Shown: positions 24,995 through 35,037 of the stretch, piece by piece
Layout of the letters: each line of letters opens with the position of its first letter
Position numbering within the stretch: position 1 is the first letter of the stretch
Assembly (NCBI RefSeq): GCF_000177375.1
Contig: NZ_ADFR01000016.1
Span: 124,001-188,000 of the forward strand
Direction of reading: 5' to 3'
From: Bulleidia extructa W1219
Lineage (GTDB): Bacteria; Bacillota_I; Bacilli_A; Erysipelotrichales; Erysipelotrichaceae
Length of the DNA stretch: 64,000 nucleotides
Notes under the pieces: generated by a model
What the model was told of the DNA's origin: nothing
The model's input: the letters and a program-made list of their open reading frames with translations, nothing else
Databases searched by the model: none
Translations under genes and position numbers: made by a program

Positions 24995-26384
24995 TCATAT
25001 CTAACTTCAATAGCTGATTCAATTCCACTGCGTACTCCATTGGTAACTCCCTCGTAAATGGTTCTAAAAAGCCCATCACAATCATTTCCGTTGCTTGCTC
25101 TTCACTCAATCCACGTGACATTAAATAAAATAATTGATCTTCTGAAATCTTAGAAACCTTAGCTTCATGCTCAATCGTAGAATGGCTATTTAAATTGATA
25201 TCCACTGGAATCGTATCCGATTTAGACCGATTGTCTAAAATCAATGTATCGCATTCAATATGCGATTTCGCACGATCTGCTTGTGGTAAAATTCTAATTT
25301 CATCTCGAAAGTTCGTAACACCGCCATTTCTTGAAACAGACTTTGAAATAATAGAAGACTTCGTATCAGGAGCCACATGAATCATTTTAGCTCCTGAGTC
25401 TTGAAATTGATTTTGCGAACCCACCGCAATAGATATACAAAGACCCGTTGCCCTTGCTCCAGCTAAAATACAAGAAGGATATTTCATCGTAATACGAGAG
25501 CCTATATTGCCATCAATCCATTCCATTGATCCATCTTCTTCCACTTTCGCTCTTTTCGTGACTAAGTTCAAAATATTACCCGACCAGTTTTGCACGGAAG
25601 AATAGCGACACTTCGCTTGTTTTCCAACAAAAACTTCTACAACTGCCGCATGTAAAGAGTCCTTAGAATATTGTGGAGCTGTACAACCTTCCACATAAGA
25701 AATTTCAGCTCCATCATCCACAATGATAATGGATCGTTCAAACTGTCCCATAGATTCTGAATTGATACGAAAATACGATTGCAAAGGTTTCTCCAGCTTG
25801 ACACCAGGTGGCACATAAATGAAACTGCCTCCTGACCAAACGGCTGAGTTCAACGCAGCCAACTTGTTATCTCCAGCTGAAACAATGGTTCCAAAATATT
25901 TTTTAAAAAGATCCGGATATTCTTTCAAAGCCGAGTCAATATCAAGGAAAATCACCCCTTTTTCTTCCACTTCTTTTAGCATGGAATGATACACCGCTTC
26001 CGATTCATATTGTGTCGTCACTCCGGCCAAAAATTCTCTTTCCGCTTGAGGAATACCCAATTTTTCAAACGTATTTTTCACTTCTTCCGGGACATCCTGC
26101 CAAGATTTTCCAGTTTCATTAGAAACCCTTCTAAAATAGGTAAAATCTTGAAAATCAATATCTTGTAGATCCGGTCCCCACTTCGGTAGTGATAATTTTT
26201 CAAAAATATGGAAAGCTTGAATTCTTTTTTCACACATCCATTCCGGTTCTTTTTTGAGCTTTGAAATTTGACGGACAATCTCTTCACTGATTCCCTTTCC
26301 TGTATCAATAATACTGGTCACGTTATCGTGAAAACCGTATTTATAGTGATCTTGGGATGACAAGACTTCTTCTCTATTTTTCAT
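24978..26384 (-). CDS. sufB: Fe-S cluster assembly protein SufB
   Basis: The core scaffold of the SUF system, forming SufBC2D, on which iron-sulfur clusters are built. The 468-aa protein contains [42 protein letters not shown] with a conserved Cys, NRSKSDTIP and [20 protein letters not shown] with the essential C-terminal region. The frame opens upstream at 26471. ATG 26384 is chosen because AAGGAGG lies nine bases before it and homology starts at MKNREEV. It overlaps the sufU stop by 11 bp. The gene order sufCDSUB is typical of Firmicutes. Confidence 0.96.
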   Translation of the reverse strand: MKNREEVLSSQDHYKYGFHDNVTSIIDTGKGISEEIVRQISKLKKEPEWMCEKRIQAFHIFEKLSLPKWGPDLQDIDFQDFTYFRRVSNETGKSWQDVPEEVKNTFEKLGIPQAEREFLAGVTTQYESEAVYHSMLKEVEEKGVIFLDIDSALKEYPDLFKKYFGTIVSAGDNKLAALNSAVWSGGSFIYVPPGVKLEKPLQSYFRINSESMGQFERSIIIVDDGAEISYVEGCTAPQYSKDSLHAAVVEVFVGKQAKCRYSSVQNWSGNILNLVTKRAKVEEDGSMEWIDGNIGSRITMKYPSCILAGARATGLCISIAVGSQNQFQDSGAKMIHVAPDTKSSIISKSVSRNGGVTNFRDEIRILPQADRAKSHIECDTLILDNRSKSDTIPVDINLNSHSTIEHEAKVSKISEDQLFYLMSRGLSEEQATEMIVMGFLEPFTRELPMEYAVELNQLLKLDMSGSIG

Positions 26385-26832
26385 CCGGTTCATCCTCCTT
26401 TTCCAATATTTCTTGCAATGCGGACCAACCGATTGTGGCACATTTAATCCGATTCGCTTGACGATACACATTTTTCAAGGCGATTGCCTCCTCTAAAGAA
26501 TCTGGATCATAGGCTTCTTCATGAACCATATGTAAAAAATTCTCTATCAGTACTTTCGCTTCTTCTTTGGTTTTCCCGATCAATAAGTCTGCCATCATAG
26601 AAGTGGAAGCCGTAGAGATAGCACAAGCCACCCCTTCAAAATTAATATCCTGAATGATGCCTGCTTCAACCTTAGCCTCCACAGTAATATCATCAATACA
26701 ACTATCACTCGCTTTATGAACTGACTGATAAGGTGCTTTTTTTATTAATTTATGATGATGAGGATATTGGTAATGATCTAAAATCAATTCCCGCAACACT
26801 TCCGGTTGATCTCGATATTCTAAATTTCCCAT
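26374..26832 (-). CDS. sufU: SufU-type zinc-dependent sulfurtransferase
   Basis: Accepts sulfur from SufS in Firmicute SUF systems. The three conserved zinc cysteines are present, in [20 protein letters not shown] and RIKCATIGW. The first motif is usually CGD with Gly; here it is CID, which keeps the Cys and the Asp. The length of 152 aa is normal. It sits nine bases after sufS and overlaps sufB. Confidence 0.93.
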   Translation of the reverse strand: MGNLEYRDQPEVLRELILDHYQYPHHHKLIKKAPYQSVHKASDSCIDDITVEAKVEAGIIQDINFEGVACAISTASTSMMADLLIGKTKEEAKVLIENFLHMVHEEAYDPDSLEEAIALKNVYRQANRIKCATIGWSALQEILEKEDEPDEK

Positions 26833-26841
26833 ACTTTCTCC

Positions 26842-28056
26842 TTAAAAAAAGATATCAATTGTCTTTTCAAGACTGATTTCACGCATCACTTTTACAAATC
26901 GATCAATCTCTTCTCTATTGTTATAGATAGCTAAAGAAGCTCGTACGGATTGATCCGTACCAATAATATGATGCAATAATTTAGCACAATGGTTTCCCGA
27001 ACGAACAGCAATATGATGATGGGCCAAATACCCTGCCACATCTTGCGCAAATATTCCCTTCACATTAAAAGTGATTGGGCCAAAACTATTTTTTGGATTA
27101 TAAACTTCCATCAAATCCAATTTTCTTATTTGATCATAAAAATAAGTCCTTAATTCTTTTTCATAGGCCTCAATTTCATCCAATCCGACACTCAATAAAA
27201 AATCACAAGCTGCTCCCAAACCAATCACACCTTCAATATTTGGGGTACCGGCTTCAAACTTATATGGAGCATGTTTTAATTCCACTTGTCCTTTTCGATA
27301 GAAACGAGCATTCATACCTCCACCAAGAACTATTGGATCCAAAGCCTCTAAAAGTGTTTGCTTTCCATATAAAACTCCAACGCCATTAGGACCATACATC
27401 TTATGGCTTGAAAAACAAATATAATCCACATCTAAATCTTGCACGTCTATTGGATGGTGAGCGATTGTTTGTGCCGCATCGACAACCATCATAGCCCCCA
27501 CTTCATGAGCCAGTTGTGCTAATTCCTTGATTGGTTGAATCGTTCCTAAGACATTCGTTACTTCAGCAACCGAAACGACCTTCGTATTTTCTTTCAAAGA
27601 AATCTGATCCAACCGAACTTTCCCCACCTCATCCACCGGAAGATACTCTACTTCAATACCTAATTCTTCCTGCAAGCGAAACCAAGGCAACACATTTGAA
27701 GCGTGCTCCCCTTCGGTAATATAAACCACGTCTTTTGGCTGAAGTTGTTTGCTGAGACCATATGCAATTTGATTCAAAGAAGCGGTCGCATTGGCTGTAA
27801 ATACAATTTCTCCATCCGATTTGGCATGAATCAATTTCGCTACTTTACGTCGTACAGACTCATACGCTTGATCCGCTTTAACCGCTGTTTCATAATCTCC
27901 TCTTTCCACATTGGAATTAAAATCATAGTAGTAAGAAAGAATGGACTGAATCACAGAATACGGTTTATAGGTCGTTGCACCGTTATCCAAATAAATCAAT
28001 TCCGGATGATTTTGAAGCATCGGAAATTGTGAGCGAATATTGACTAAATCCATCAT
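26842..28056 (-). CDS. sufS: Cysteine desulfurase SufS
   Basis: A PLP enzyme that removes sulfur from cysteine as a persulfide. The class-V aminotransferase features are YLDNGATTYKP, EGEHASNVLPW, VDAAQTIAHHP, the PLP Lys in CFSSHKMYGPNGVG, and the catalytic loop VRSGNHCAKLL with the active Cys. The length of 404 aa is typical. Its ATG overlaps the sufD stop by four bases (ATGA). Confidence 0.96.
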   Translation of the reverse strand: MMDLVNIRSQFPMLQNHPELIYLDNGATTYKPYSVIQSILSYYYDFNSNVERGDYETAVKADQAYESVRRKVAKLIHAKSDGEIVFTANATASLNQIAYGLSKQLQPKDVVYITEGEHASNVLPWFRLQEELGIEVEYLPVDEVGKVRLDQISLKENTKVVSVAEVTNVLGTIQPIKELAQLAHEVGAMMVVDAAQTIAHHPIDVQDLDVDYICFSSHKMYGPNGVGVLYGKQTLLEALDPIVLGGGMNARFYRKGQVELKHAPYKFEAGTPNIEGVIGLGAACDFLLSVGLDEIEAYEKELRTYFYDQIRKLDLMEVYNPKNSFGPITFNVKGIFAQDVAGYLAHHHIAVRSGNHCAKLLHHIIGTDQSVRASLAIYNNREEIDRFVKVMREISLEKTIDIFF

Positions 28057-28853
28057 AAATGAGCCAACTCACTTTCTAATTCTTCACTTAATTTCTGGTT
28101 CAATTCTTCATCATTTAAAAAGTGTGTCATGGATTGTAGATAACCACGAGCAATTAAAGCAGTGGATTGTTTAGCCGTTAAACCGCGACTTTGAAGATAA
28201 AACATTGTTTCAGCATCCATACGTCCGATGGTCATTGCATGTGAAGCTTGCACATCATTCTCATCAATAATTAATTCCGGAATAATGGTACTCTTTTGTC
28301 CTTCTTCAAAGCACATCGCTCTGGATTGTTGGTGGGATTGTGACTTGAAAGATCCGTTAACAATTTTACCAATAGCATCTATATATAAATCTCCACCCTT
28401 TAAAACAACCGCAAAATTTTGAATTTCACCTAAGGTATGTGGCGCTAAGTTAACCACATTTTGAACCAAATGATACCGATTCGCCACCAAAGCAGAACTT
28501 CCTACCAGACCATGGGCATTTGGCTCACGTAAAGCCATCCAGACATCACGTTTTACTTCCTGTTTAGATAATTCTGCATATAAAACATGTGCCTTTGCAT
28601 CAGCCATTACTTCGTGATGCTCTTGTGTTTCCAATGGATTGTTTAAACAATTCCAAACCAAATAACAAGTCGAACTGTTAGCGTAGTTAAATGTCCTAAA
28701 ATGAAACTTTCCAACCTTTTTTAAGCGAATAAAAACTTGTGCATTTTCGCTATGATTTTCCAAAGAAAGTTCAACATCTCGATCAGTATCCACCAAAATT
28801 TCGGTCAACCCTTCTTCCAAATGAATTTCAGCATCGGAACGAACGAGGATCAT
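28053..28853 (-). CDS. sufD: Fe-S cluster assembly protein SufD, short form
   Basis: The partner of SufB in the SufBC2D complex. The protein keeps the beta-helix core and C-terminal helices (HQQSRAMCFEEGQKSTIIPELIIDENDVQASHAMTIGRMD; FYLQSRGLTAKQS), but at 266 aa it lacks the long N-terminal helical part found in 400-residue SufD proteins. It overlaps sufC and sufS by four bases each. The position between sufC and sufS supports the call. Confidence 0.9.
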   Translation of the reverse strand: MILVRSDAEIHLEEGLTEILVDTDRDVELSLENHSENAQVFIRLKKVGKFHFRTFNYANSSTCYLVWNCLNNPLETQEHHEVMADAKAHVLYAELSKQEVKRDVWMALREPNAHGLVGSSALVANRYHLVQNVVNLAPHTLGEIQNFAVVLKGGDLYIDAIGKIVNGSFKSQSHQQSRAMCFEEGQKSTIIPELIIDENDVQASHAMTIGRMDAETMFYLQSRGLTAKQSTALIARGYLQSMTHFLNDEELNQKLSEELESELAHL

Positions 28854-29692
28854 TTTCCTTCTCCTTTAACCGTCATTTCTTTTACAGCACAACGACCAAG
28901 AACCGATCTTGGCTTCACTTTTGATTTCAAATTTTCCGGCGGTATAATCCCATATTTTTCATAGACCCAATCATAACCTTCAGAATCAATACGACGAGCT
29001 AAGTCCCCATCTCCTTGAATCGCAATCTTTCCGTCAATCAATACATGTGTAAATTGAGGCTCAATCATCGTAAAGAAACGATCGTAATGAGAAACAATGA
29101 TCAAAGACATTCCGCTTTCTTGACGAAGTTGATTAATCACCTCTGCAACTACCCGCATAGCATCTACATCTAAGCCTGAATCGACTTCATCCAACATCGA
29201 TAAACTTGGTCGCAACATTTCCATTTGAACGATTTCATTTCTTTTCTTCTCACCACCCGAAAAACCCTCATTCAAAAAGCGATGGGCTAAATCTTCTTTC
29301 ATTTGTAAATCTTGGATGGTTTTTTCCATGGTTTTAATAAAGGTAAACAACGGTACCGGTTGTTCACGACGAACATTCATCGCCGCTCTTAAAAAATCAG
29401 AATTAGTGACCCCGGGAACTTCTTGTGGATATTGCATAGCTAAGAATAAACCGGCAATTGAACGTTCATTCACCGGCATGGCCAATACATCCTTACCATC
29501 ATAGAAAATAGAACCTTCTGTCACGGTATAATTTGGATTTCCCATAATCGTAGCTAATAACGTTGACTTCCCATTTCCATTAGGCCCCATCAACGCGTGC
29601 ACTTCATTTTCACGAACGGTCAAATCAATACCTTTTAATATTTCTTTGTTTCCAACCGAAACATGCAAATTTTTAATTTCTAGTTTTTTCAT
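28850..29692 (-). CDS. sufC: Fe-S cluster assembly ATPase SufC
   Basis: An ABC-type ATPase energising the SufBCD scaffold, without membrane domain. The Walker A is GPNGNGKSTLLA, the Q-loop region YPQEVPGVTN, the signature FSGGEKKRNEI, and the Walker B MLDEVDSGLD. The length of 280 aa is about 30 longer than usual because of a C-terminal tail after EKYGIIPP. It is the first gene of the suf operon, preceded by GAGGAGA and an extended -10 promoter. Confidence 0.96.
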   Translation of the reverse strand: MKKLEIKNLHVSVGNKEILKGIDLTVRENEVHALMGPNGNGKSTLLATIMGNPNYTVTEGSIFYDGKDVLAMPVNERSIAGLFLAMQYPQEVPGVTNSDFLRAAMNVRREQPVPLFTFIKTMEKTIQDLQMKEDLAHRFLNEGFSGGEKKRNEIVQMEMLRPSLSMLDEVDSGLDVDAMRVVAEVINQLRQESGMSLIIVSHYDRFFTMIEPQFTHVLIDGKIAIQGDGDLARRIDSEGYDWVYEKYGIIPPENLKSKVKPRSVLGRCAVKEMTVKGEGK

Positions 29693-29711
29693 AAGTCTCC
29701 TCGATGGAGAA

Positions 29712-29720
29712 ATTATAGCA
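29712..29720 (-). promoter_or_regulatory. Extended -10 promoter of the suf operon
   Basis: The minus strand reads TGCTATAAT 20 bases before the sufC ATG. The -35 is weak. The same ATGCTATAAT string occurs before the CNNM-type gene. Confidence 0.55.
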
Positions 29721-29753
29721 TTGTTCCTTCATTTTGCCTTGTTAGATGATTAT

Positions 29754-29782
29754 TTGATAAGTCGTGTTTTTTCCCTTATAAT
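29754..29782 (+). promoter_or_regulatory. Promoter of the prsA-like/hit operon
   Basis: TTGATA (29754-29759), 17-base spacer and TATAAT (29777-29782), followed by AAAGGAGG before the ATG at 29809. Confidence 0.75.
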
Positions 29783-29808
29783 TTTACAGAGTTACAAAGG
29801 AGGCTCCT

Positions 29809-30789
29809 ATGGGTAAATTTTTAAAAAAGAACTGGTTTGTAGTCATGATCGTTATTATTTTTATCGGCATCTCTACTTACTACATTTATGATACAAATAA
29901 AGGAAAACTAAAAGGGAAGAAAACGAATGGTGAAGACGTTGTTTTCTCCATTGATAATAGTCATACAACCGCTAACCAACTCTATGACGAACTCTATCGT
30001 TTATCTGGAAAAGCAGCCATTACAACCCTTTTTAAACAAAAGGTAGCTGACGCTGCCATCAAAACAACCAACGAGATGAAAGATATCTCTGCTGCCCAAA
30101 AGAAAAATATCATTTCTCGTTATGAACAACAATATGGTTCTAAGTATGAAGCTAAATTAAAAACAGATTTACAACCAACCGGCTATACCGATTTAGAAGA
30201 ATACCTGATTAATCAACAGAAAATTCAAAAGATTGCGGCAGATTATGCTAAAAAACATTTTGATAAGTTGAAAATTCGCCAAATTTCTTATATTTTAATA
30301 AAATTTGACAATGCCAAAAAAGCAAGTAAAACACCTACCGCAAAAGAAAAGGCCAAAATGGATGCTGTAGATAAAAAATTAAAGGCAGGCATGGCCTTCT
30401 CCAAGGTTGCCGCCAAGCATACAGAAGACACAACAGCCGTTGCAAATGGTGGTAAATTGGGGATTATTGATAAGAATACCTCAAAATTAGACTCTTCTTT
30501 CTTGGAAGCTTCTCTAGCTTTAAATGAAGGAGAAGTCAGCAAATGGATTTATTCATCTAATTTTGGCTTCTTTAAGATTAAGGCAGATGCCACAACAGCG
30601 AAAACCCTTTCCGCTTTAAACGCCAAGAATGATCCATTCTTACAATTAGTTTCCACTTATGATAACACTTTAAGCAATCCGGCTATTTGGGAAAAAGCCA
30701 AAGAAGTAGGCGTTGACTTTAAAGGTAATAAAGAATTAGAAAACACCATTAAATCTTCACTTGGTGTAACAGAAAGTAGGAATAAGTAA
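29809..30789 (+). CDS. Membrane-anchored PrsA-like foldase (parvulin domain)
   Basis: An extracytoplasmic folding factor. Residues about 9-29 (WFVVMIVIIFIGISTYYIYD) form one uncleaved membrane anchor instead of a lipobox. A helical SurA/PrsA N-terminal-like region (45-165) follows. The parvulin prolyl-isomerase core is at about 168-265: IRQISYILIKFD, AKLKAGMAFSKVAAKHTED, NGGKLGII and GEVSKWIYSSNFGFFKI. The length of 326 aa is typical of PrsA. One base separates it from the next gene, also PrsA-like, so the pair probably arose by duplication. Which exported proteins it folds is unknown. Confidence 0.85.
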   Translation: MGKFLKKNWFVVMIVIIFIGISTYYIYDTNKGKLKGKKTNGEDVVFSIDNSHTTANQLYDELYRLSGKAAITTLFKQKVADAAIKTTNEMKDISAAQKKNIISRYEQQYGSKYEAKLKTDLQPTGYTDLEEYLINQQKIQKIAADYAKKHFDKLKIRQISYILIKFDNAKKASKTPTAKEKAKMDAVDKKLKAGMAFSKVAAKHTEDTTAVANGGKLGIIDKNTSKLDSSFLEASLALNEGEVSKWIYSSNFGFFKIKADATTAKTLSALNAKNDPFLQLVSTYDNTLSNPAIWEKAKEVGVDFKGNKELENTIKSSLGVTESRNK

Positions 30790-30790
30790 T

Positions 30791-31663
30791 ATGAAAACCA
30801 TTCAAAAAATCGCTTTTTCGTTAGTGACTGTGATTGCTTTAGCCGGATGTAGCGATGCTGTTACCAAAGTAAAAGATGCCCAAAATACATTAGTAACCAT
30901 CGCAGGTGAAAATTTAACTAAAGGTTCTCTTTATGCTTTCATGAAAAAATCTACCGGTGCCAGTACTGTAAACTCTATGGCCTTAAAGAAAATTTCTGAA
31001 AAAGAAGTTCCTGTTAACGAAGATATGAAGAAAAAAGCCAAAGAAACATTAGCTAACTATAAAAAATTATATGGCGATAGTTTCGCTTCTTACTTAAAGA
31101 GAATGAATTTGAGTGAGGAACAATATATGAATAACTACTTAGTTCCATCACAACAAGCTCAGAAATTAAGCGAAAAATACATTAATGCACACTACGCTAC
31201 TATTGTTAAAAAATATCAACCCGTACAGGCAACGGTCCTAAGTTTCCCTACCGCTAAAGACGCCAGAGAGGCTTTAGCTGAAATTAAAAAAGGAACCGCT
31301 GTTGAAAAAGCAGCAAAAGCCCACAAAGCTTCCAACAAATTTATCAAACAAATTTTCACTCTTGACTCCAAACAGATTGACTCCCTCGTTCGAAATGCAG
31401 TACAGTCACAAGATGAAAAAATGAATTGGACTATGGTAAGAAGTTCAGATGGTGCGAGTTTTAACTTAATCAAAGTACATTCAAAAGACAGTAATACCTT
31501 GAAAAACGAAATCATCAAAATCTTTAAGAAAGATGATAAAATCACCTCTGATTCCACTGCTTATTTCTTTAAAAAGTATCAATTCCATGTTTATGACAAA
31601 GGTATTTATGATGCCATGAAATCTGATTACCCTCAATCTTTGGTTCAGGACGCTAAGAAATAA
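30791..31663 (+). CDS. PrsA-like lipoprotein with a degenerate parvulin region
   Basis: The N-terminus is a lipoprotein signal peptide with lipobox LAGC at residue about 20, so the protein is anchored outside the membrane. Its layout parallels the preceding gene: SurA_N-like helices (YKKLYGDSFASYLKRMNLSEEQYM), then a region that aligns in position with parvulin (VQATVLSFPTAKDAREALAEIKKG). The GGxLG and other isomerase motifs are lost. It is likely a chaperone-like paralogue without isomerase activity; that is inference. It is directly followed by hit. Confidence 0.75.
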   Translation: MKTIQKIAFSLVTVIALAGCSDAVTKVKDAQNTLVTIAGENLTKGSLYAFMKKSTGASTVNSMALKKISEKEVPVNEDMKKKAKETLANYKKLYGDSFASYLKRMNLSEEQYMNNYLVPSQQAQKLSEKYINAHYATIVKKYQPVQATVLSFPTAKDAREALAEIKKGTAVEKAAKAHKASNKFIKQIFTLDSKQIDSLVRNAVQSQDEKMNWTMVRSSDGASFNLIKVHSKDSNTLKNEIIKIFKKDDKITSDSTAYFFKKYQFHVYDKGIYDAMKSDYPQSLVQDAKK

Positions 31664-31664
31664 T

Positions 31665-32069
31665 ATGTGTTTATTTTGTGATATTGTAGCCGGAAAAATT
31701 CCAGCCTATACGATCTATGAAAATGATGATATTTTAGCTTTTTTGGATATTTCTCAAACCACAAAAGGTCATACTTTAGTCATTCCAAAGAAACACTATG
31801 ATTCCTTATTGGATTGCCCCACAGATGAAGCCATCCGACTTATGACTGTCATTTCTGAGTTATCAAAAACATTAGTTACCTCTTTAGAGGCAAAAGGAAT
31901 CAATGTGTTAAGCAATGCTGGTGAAATAGCTGGTCAAACGGTTTCCCATTTGCATTTTCATCTATTACCTCGTTATTCTAAGAAAGACGGTTTTCAAACC
32001 ATCTTCTCTGAAACAAAACATCCTGATTACCTTGCGACTTTAAACCAAATCAAAAGAGACAACCCATAA
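31665..32069 (+). CDS. hit: HIT family nucleotide-binding protein
   Basis: A purine-nucleoside phosphoramidase-type protein. The start CLFCDIVAGKIPAYTIYEND, central HTLVIPKKHYDSLLD, and the histidine triad HLHFHLLPR are all diagnostic. The length of 134 aa is typical. In other Firmicutes hit also lies near prsA, in agreement with this operon. It ends at a strong terminator. Confidence 0.95.
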   Translation: MCLFCDIVAGKIPAYTIYENDDILAFLDISQTTKGHTLVIPKKHYDSLLDCPTDEAIRLMTVISELSKTLVTSLEAKGINVLSNAGEIAGQTVSHLHFHLLPRYSKKDGFQTIFSETKHPDYLATLNQIKRDNP

Positions 32070-32090
32070 CCATAGCGGTTGTCTCTTTTA
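32053..32090 (+). terminator. Terminator of the prsA-like/hit operon
   Basis: AAAGAGACAACC, a 12-base loop, then GGTTGTCTCTTTT. The convergent regR gene ends 13 bases further on. Confidence 0.8.
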
Positions 32091-32102
32091 CTTTATGAAA
32101 AA

Positions 32103-33104
32103 CTATAATGTTGATTCGTGCCAGTGAATTTCACAAGCTAAAATTTGATTTGGACATTCCTCTGCTTTCTTTTCAATCGCATCTACTAAAATTTTAGCCG
32201 ATTGATAACCTTCTTCATAAGCCGGTTGAACAATGGTCGTAACAGAAGGAGCGGATAAAGTAGTCCATTCCGTATTATCAAAACCAATCAAGCCAATGGT
32301 TTCCGGCATTAAATTACGATAGTTTCTCATCGCCAAAAACACCCTCGGCAATAAAAAGCAATTCGCTACAAAAATTAAGGTTTTTTTACCAAATTTCAAT
32401 TCACCTTCAATCAATTTTTGAAGATCTTCTACTTGAATATCGCCATCTACAATTTTCGTTTTCCAAGATAATTTTTTCAATTCCAAAGCATCTTCAAACC
32501 CTTTTACACGTTCCATTCGGGTGCTTAAAACACTAGGATTTGCAGTAATCATCATAAATTCATCATATTGAGAATCAGCGTACTTTGAAATCAAACTTAA
32601 AACCGCCTCGTAATTATTGGTCTTGACCCACTTTTCATCTTCCATAGAAACTTGTGAATCAATAAAAACCACTTCTTTTCCCTTTTCCTTAATAATTTTC
32701 GTTAAAGAAGAGAAACGACGTGAAGGCTGAATAATAAATCCATCCACCCCCATCGATAACATTCGATGAACATAATTTTTCTCAATTTCAAAATCATAAT
32801 TACTATTTCCAACAATCAGTTGATAGTGCTCCATTCGAGAAAAATCATCAATGCCTTTTACAATTTGGTTAGCAAAAGTGTTAGTAATATTTCCAATAAT
32901 GACACCTATCAAGTGTGTGTGTTTCGAACTTAAAGAACGAGCCGCTATGCTGGGATGGTAGTTTGTTTCCATAATGACTTTTTCAATTCGTTTTTTTGTT
33001 TCTTCTGACATCTTATCCATTTTCCCGTTTAAATAAAAAGAAACGGTTGTTTTGGAGGTGTTTGCCCTTTCAGCAATTTCTGTAATTGTTATTTTTTCAC
33101 TCAT
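32103..33104 (-). CDS. regR: LacI-family transcriptional regulator of the glycosaminoglycan cluster
   Basis: The N-terminal helix-turn-helix (ITITEIAERANTSKTTVSFYLNGK) and hinge (YHPSIAARSLSSK) are of the LacI family. A periplasmic-binding-like sensor domain (residues about 60-330) follows. The length of 333 aa is normal. It lies 36 bp after the heparinase-like gene, the same relative place as regR in streptococcal hyaluronate clusters. It very likely binds the three AAACCGGTTT palindromes between ugl and kdgA, repressing until a uronate-derived effector appears; this is inference from motif type and context. Confidence 0.85.
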   Translation of the reverse strand: MSEKITITEIAERANTSKTTVSFYLNGKMDKMSEETKKRIEKVIMETNYHPSIAARSLSSKHTHLIGVIIGNITNTFANQIVKGIDDFSRMEHYQLIVGNSNYDFEIEKNYVHRMLSMGVDGFIIQPSRRFSSLTKIIKEKGKEVVFIDSQVSMEDEKWVKTNNYEAVLSLISKYADSQYDEFMMITANPSVLSTRMERVKGFEDALELKKLSWKTKIVDGDIQVEDLQKLIEGELKFGKKTLIFVANCFLLPRVFLAMRNYRNLMPETIGLIGFDNTEWTTLSAPSVTTIVQPAYEEGYQSAKILVDAIEKKAEECPNQILACEIHWHESTL

Positions 33105-33140
33105 AAAAACCTTTCTTCAATCAGACTTATAGTAACATCT

Positions 33141-35027
33141 TTAGCAACTTCTTAATAGGTATACCTGTTTTTCATGAATGACGATAGCTTTAGCATGAAA
33201 CGGAATATTTTGACAAAATAAAATTTTAGATCCTTGATAAATCTCTTCTTGCAAAAGAACAATCGTATAACGATTCCCATTCTTTCTCTCAATCGTATAC
33301 GCTAATCCTTGCTTATCAGAAAGCATTGAATGATCCCCTTGTTGAATATTCACCTGATGAATCTTTGTATCAGGCGGATAAAAACAAGTCACAAAACTGC
33401 CCTCTTCTTTAAAATCATGATCAAGTTGCGCCACCAGATGATTTTCCAATTGATTATACGCTTTGGAACAAACTCCTTTTTTTAAAGTCAGAGAACCGGT
33501 ATAAAACCAAGAAACTTCCTCTAAAGAAGTAATACTTGGATCAAAGTGGAAGAATTGACTTGCGGTATGTCTACCTGAACAATGTACCTGATCCAATACC
33601 AAGCAAATCCCCTCTTCTATAAATACGATTTTTCTTGTCCATACTTCCAAAGGATTTTCAGATAAAATCGTTCCTTCTAAATAATGAAACTCACCTACAT
33701 GTTGAACAAAAGTTGGCATAACCTTCGCAAAAGCTTTGTAAGACCAACTACCTTCGGGAAGACAATTTTCTTTTTCATCCACCAATAAAACATTATGGCT
33801 TCTTTGAGATTTTAAAAGAGGTCTTAATTCACAATCTTCTCGGTACGTATAACGTCCTGTATCGATCACAATCGGCTTTCCATCTAAAAATAAACTGAAG
33901 TGTAAATTGTCACTATGCCCATGACCACTGCCCAAAGAACTATTTAAAAACATCAAGTAATTAGCCGATGAATTCCAAGAGCTACGAATGGTATAAATAC
34001 CTGAATAATCACCATCGTAATATCGTTGAGTCATTTCTTGCTCCATTTGGTTAACATAAAAATCTTTGATATCTTGACCAAAACTAAAGAAAGACTCTCC
34101 TTCTATCCCTTGAACCAAACTTAAATCTTCTTTTTTTTGAAGTAGAAAAGCCGAACGCAACAACACATCATCGATAGAAACTTCATCACTATCCCCATAG
34201 GCTTCTATTTTATTTTTTGGAGTTATCAACTGTTTTAAAGCATTGGTCATATTGAAAATAGAGTAAGCTAATAATCTCTTTAACTCTGTTTCTAATTCTA
34301 CATAATAGTAGACCTTTTGAAGACTATTTAACACTTCAACATGATACATGGTTGATTGTTCCCAATGCATACCATCTGGATAAATCTGTATTCGTAACTG
34401 ATTTTTAAATTCTTCCAAAGCCCAATTCAGTTCTTCTGTTAATTCTTCAAATAATGGTAAAACAATCAATAAAGAAGCAATCTGTATACTTCCCCAGTTA
34501 CTCAAGGTATATTTAGTTTTATACTCTTTTTTTAAATATAAAGCTTGTTTTTTCATGTTACAAAGAATCATTTCCAGTTCTTCTTTATTCAGCATATCAA
34601 AAGCTTTAAGATAAGGAAGTAATTCATAAAAATTCAATAAACGAATCCCCGTATCCAGTGTTCGAGTAGAGAGATCTATTGTCATCTTAGGATGATCTTT
34701 CACCCATAGAAGCATCCATTCTTTTGCTTTCAATAAGTAGCGCTTATCTTTTGTCATCTGGGTAGCTAGTGCTAAGTCTTTGAGATAATCCATTCGATTT
34801 AACATAAAGCACCATTCTTCATCGCCATTGGGATAAGCCAACCAATCCATAGGATCTAAGGTATAGCCTTGTAAACAACGTTCCATATCCCATCGCCTAT
34901 CGAATATAAAGGTATGGTTTAAAAGACGCTTAGCATTATCTAACGCCCTTTCATCCTTAAAACAAGATTCTTTTATTTTCTTTCGGACGATCATTTCGTC
35001 CAAAATTTTTTCAGCTATTTTTTTCAT
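33141..35027 (-). CDS. Heparinase II/III-family polysaccharide lyase, cytoplasmic
   Basis: A predicted lyase on uronic-acid-containing glycosaminoglycan oligosaccharides. It has an N-terminal alpha/alpha toroid (residues about 60-310, with LSNWGSIQIASLL) and a C-terminal beta-sandwich containing GSGHGHSDNLHFSLFLDGKPI. The latter holds the conserved HSDxL active-site region and is followed by DTGRYTY. There is no signal peptide, so it would act on imported sugars. The frame opens at a TTG at 35051, but that lies inside the upstream terminator. ATG 35027 (628 aa) is preferred, though it has no Shine-Dalgarno. Streptococcal GAG clusters carry the same gene beside regR. Confidence 0.87.
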   Translation of the reverse strand: MKKIAEKILDEMIVRKKIKESCFKDERALDNAKRLLNHTFIFDRRWDMERCLQGYTLDPMDWLAYPNGDEEWCFMLNRMDYLKDLALATQMTKDKRYLLKAKEWMLLWVKDHPKMTIDLSTRTLDTGIRLLNFYELLPYLKAFDMLNKEELEMILCNMKKQALYLKKEYKTKYTLSNWGSIQIASLLIVLPLFEELTEELNWALEEFKNQLRIQIYPDGMHWEQSTMYHVEVLNSLQKVYYYVELETELKRLLAYSIFNMTNALKQLITPKNKIEAYGDSDEVSIDDVLLRSAFLLQKKEDLSLVQGIEGESFFSFGQDIKDFYVNQMEQEMTQRYYDGDYSGIYTIRSSWNSSANYLMFLNSSLGSGHGHSDNLHFSLFLDGKPIVIDTGRYTYREDCELRPLLKSQRSHNVLLVDEKENCLPEGSWSYKAFAKVMPTFVQHVGEFHYLEGTILSENPLEVWTRKIVFIEEGICLVLDQVHCSGRHTASQFFHFDPSITSLEEVSWFYTGSLTLKKGVCSKAYNQLENHLVAQLDHDFKEEGSFVTCFYPPDTKIHQVNIQQGDHSMLSDKQGLAYTIERKNGNRYTIVLLQEEIYQGSKILFCQNIPFHAKAIVIHEKQVYLLRSC

Positions 35028-35037
35028 ATACAATAAA

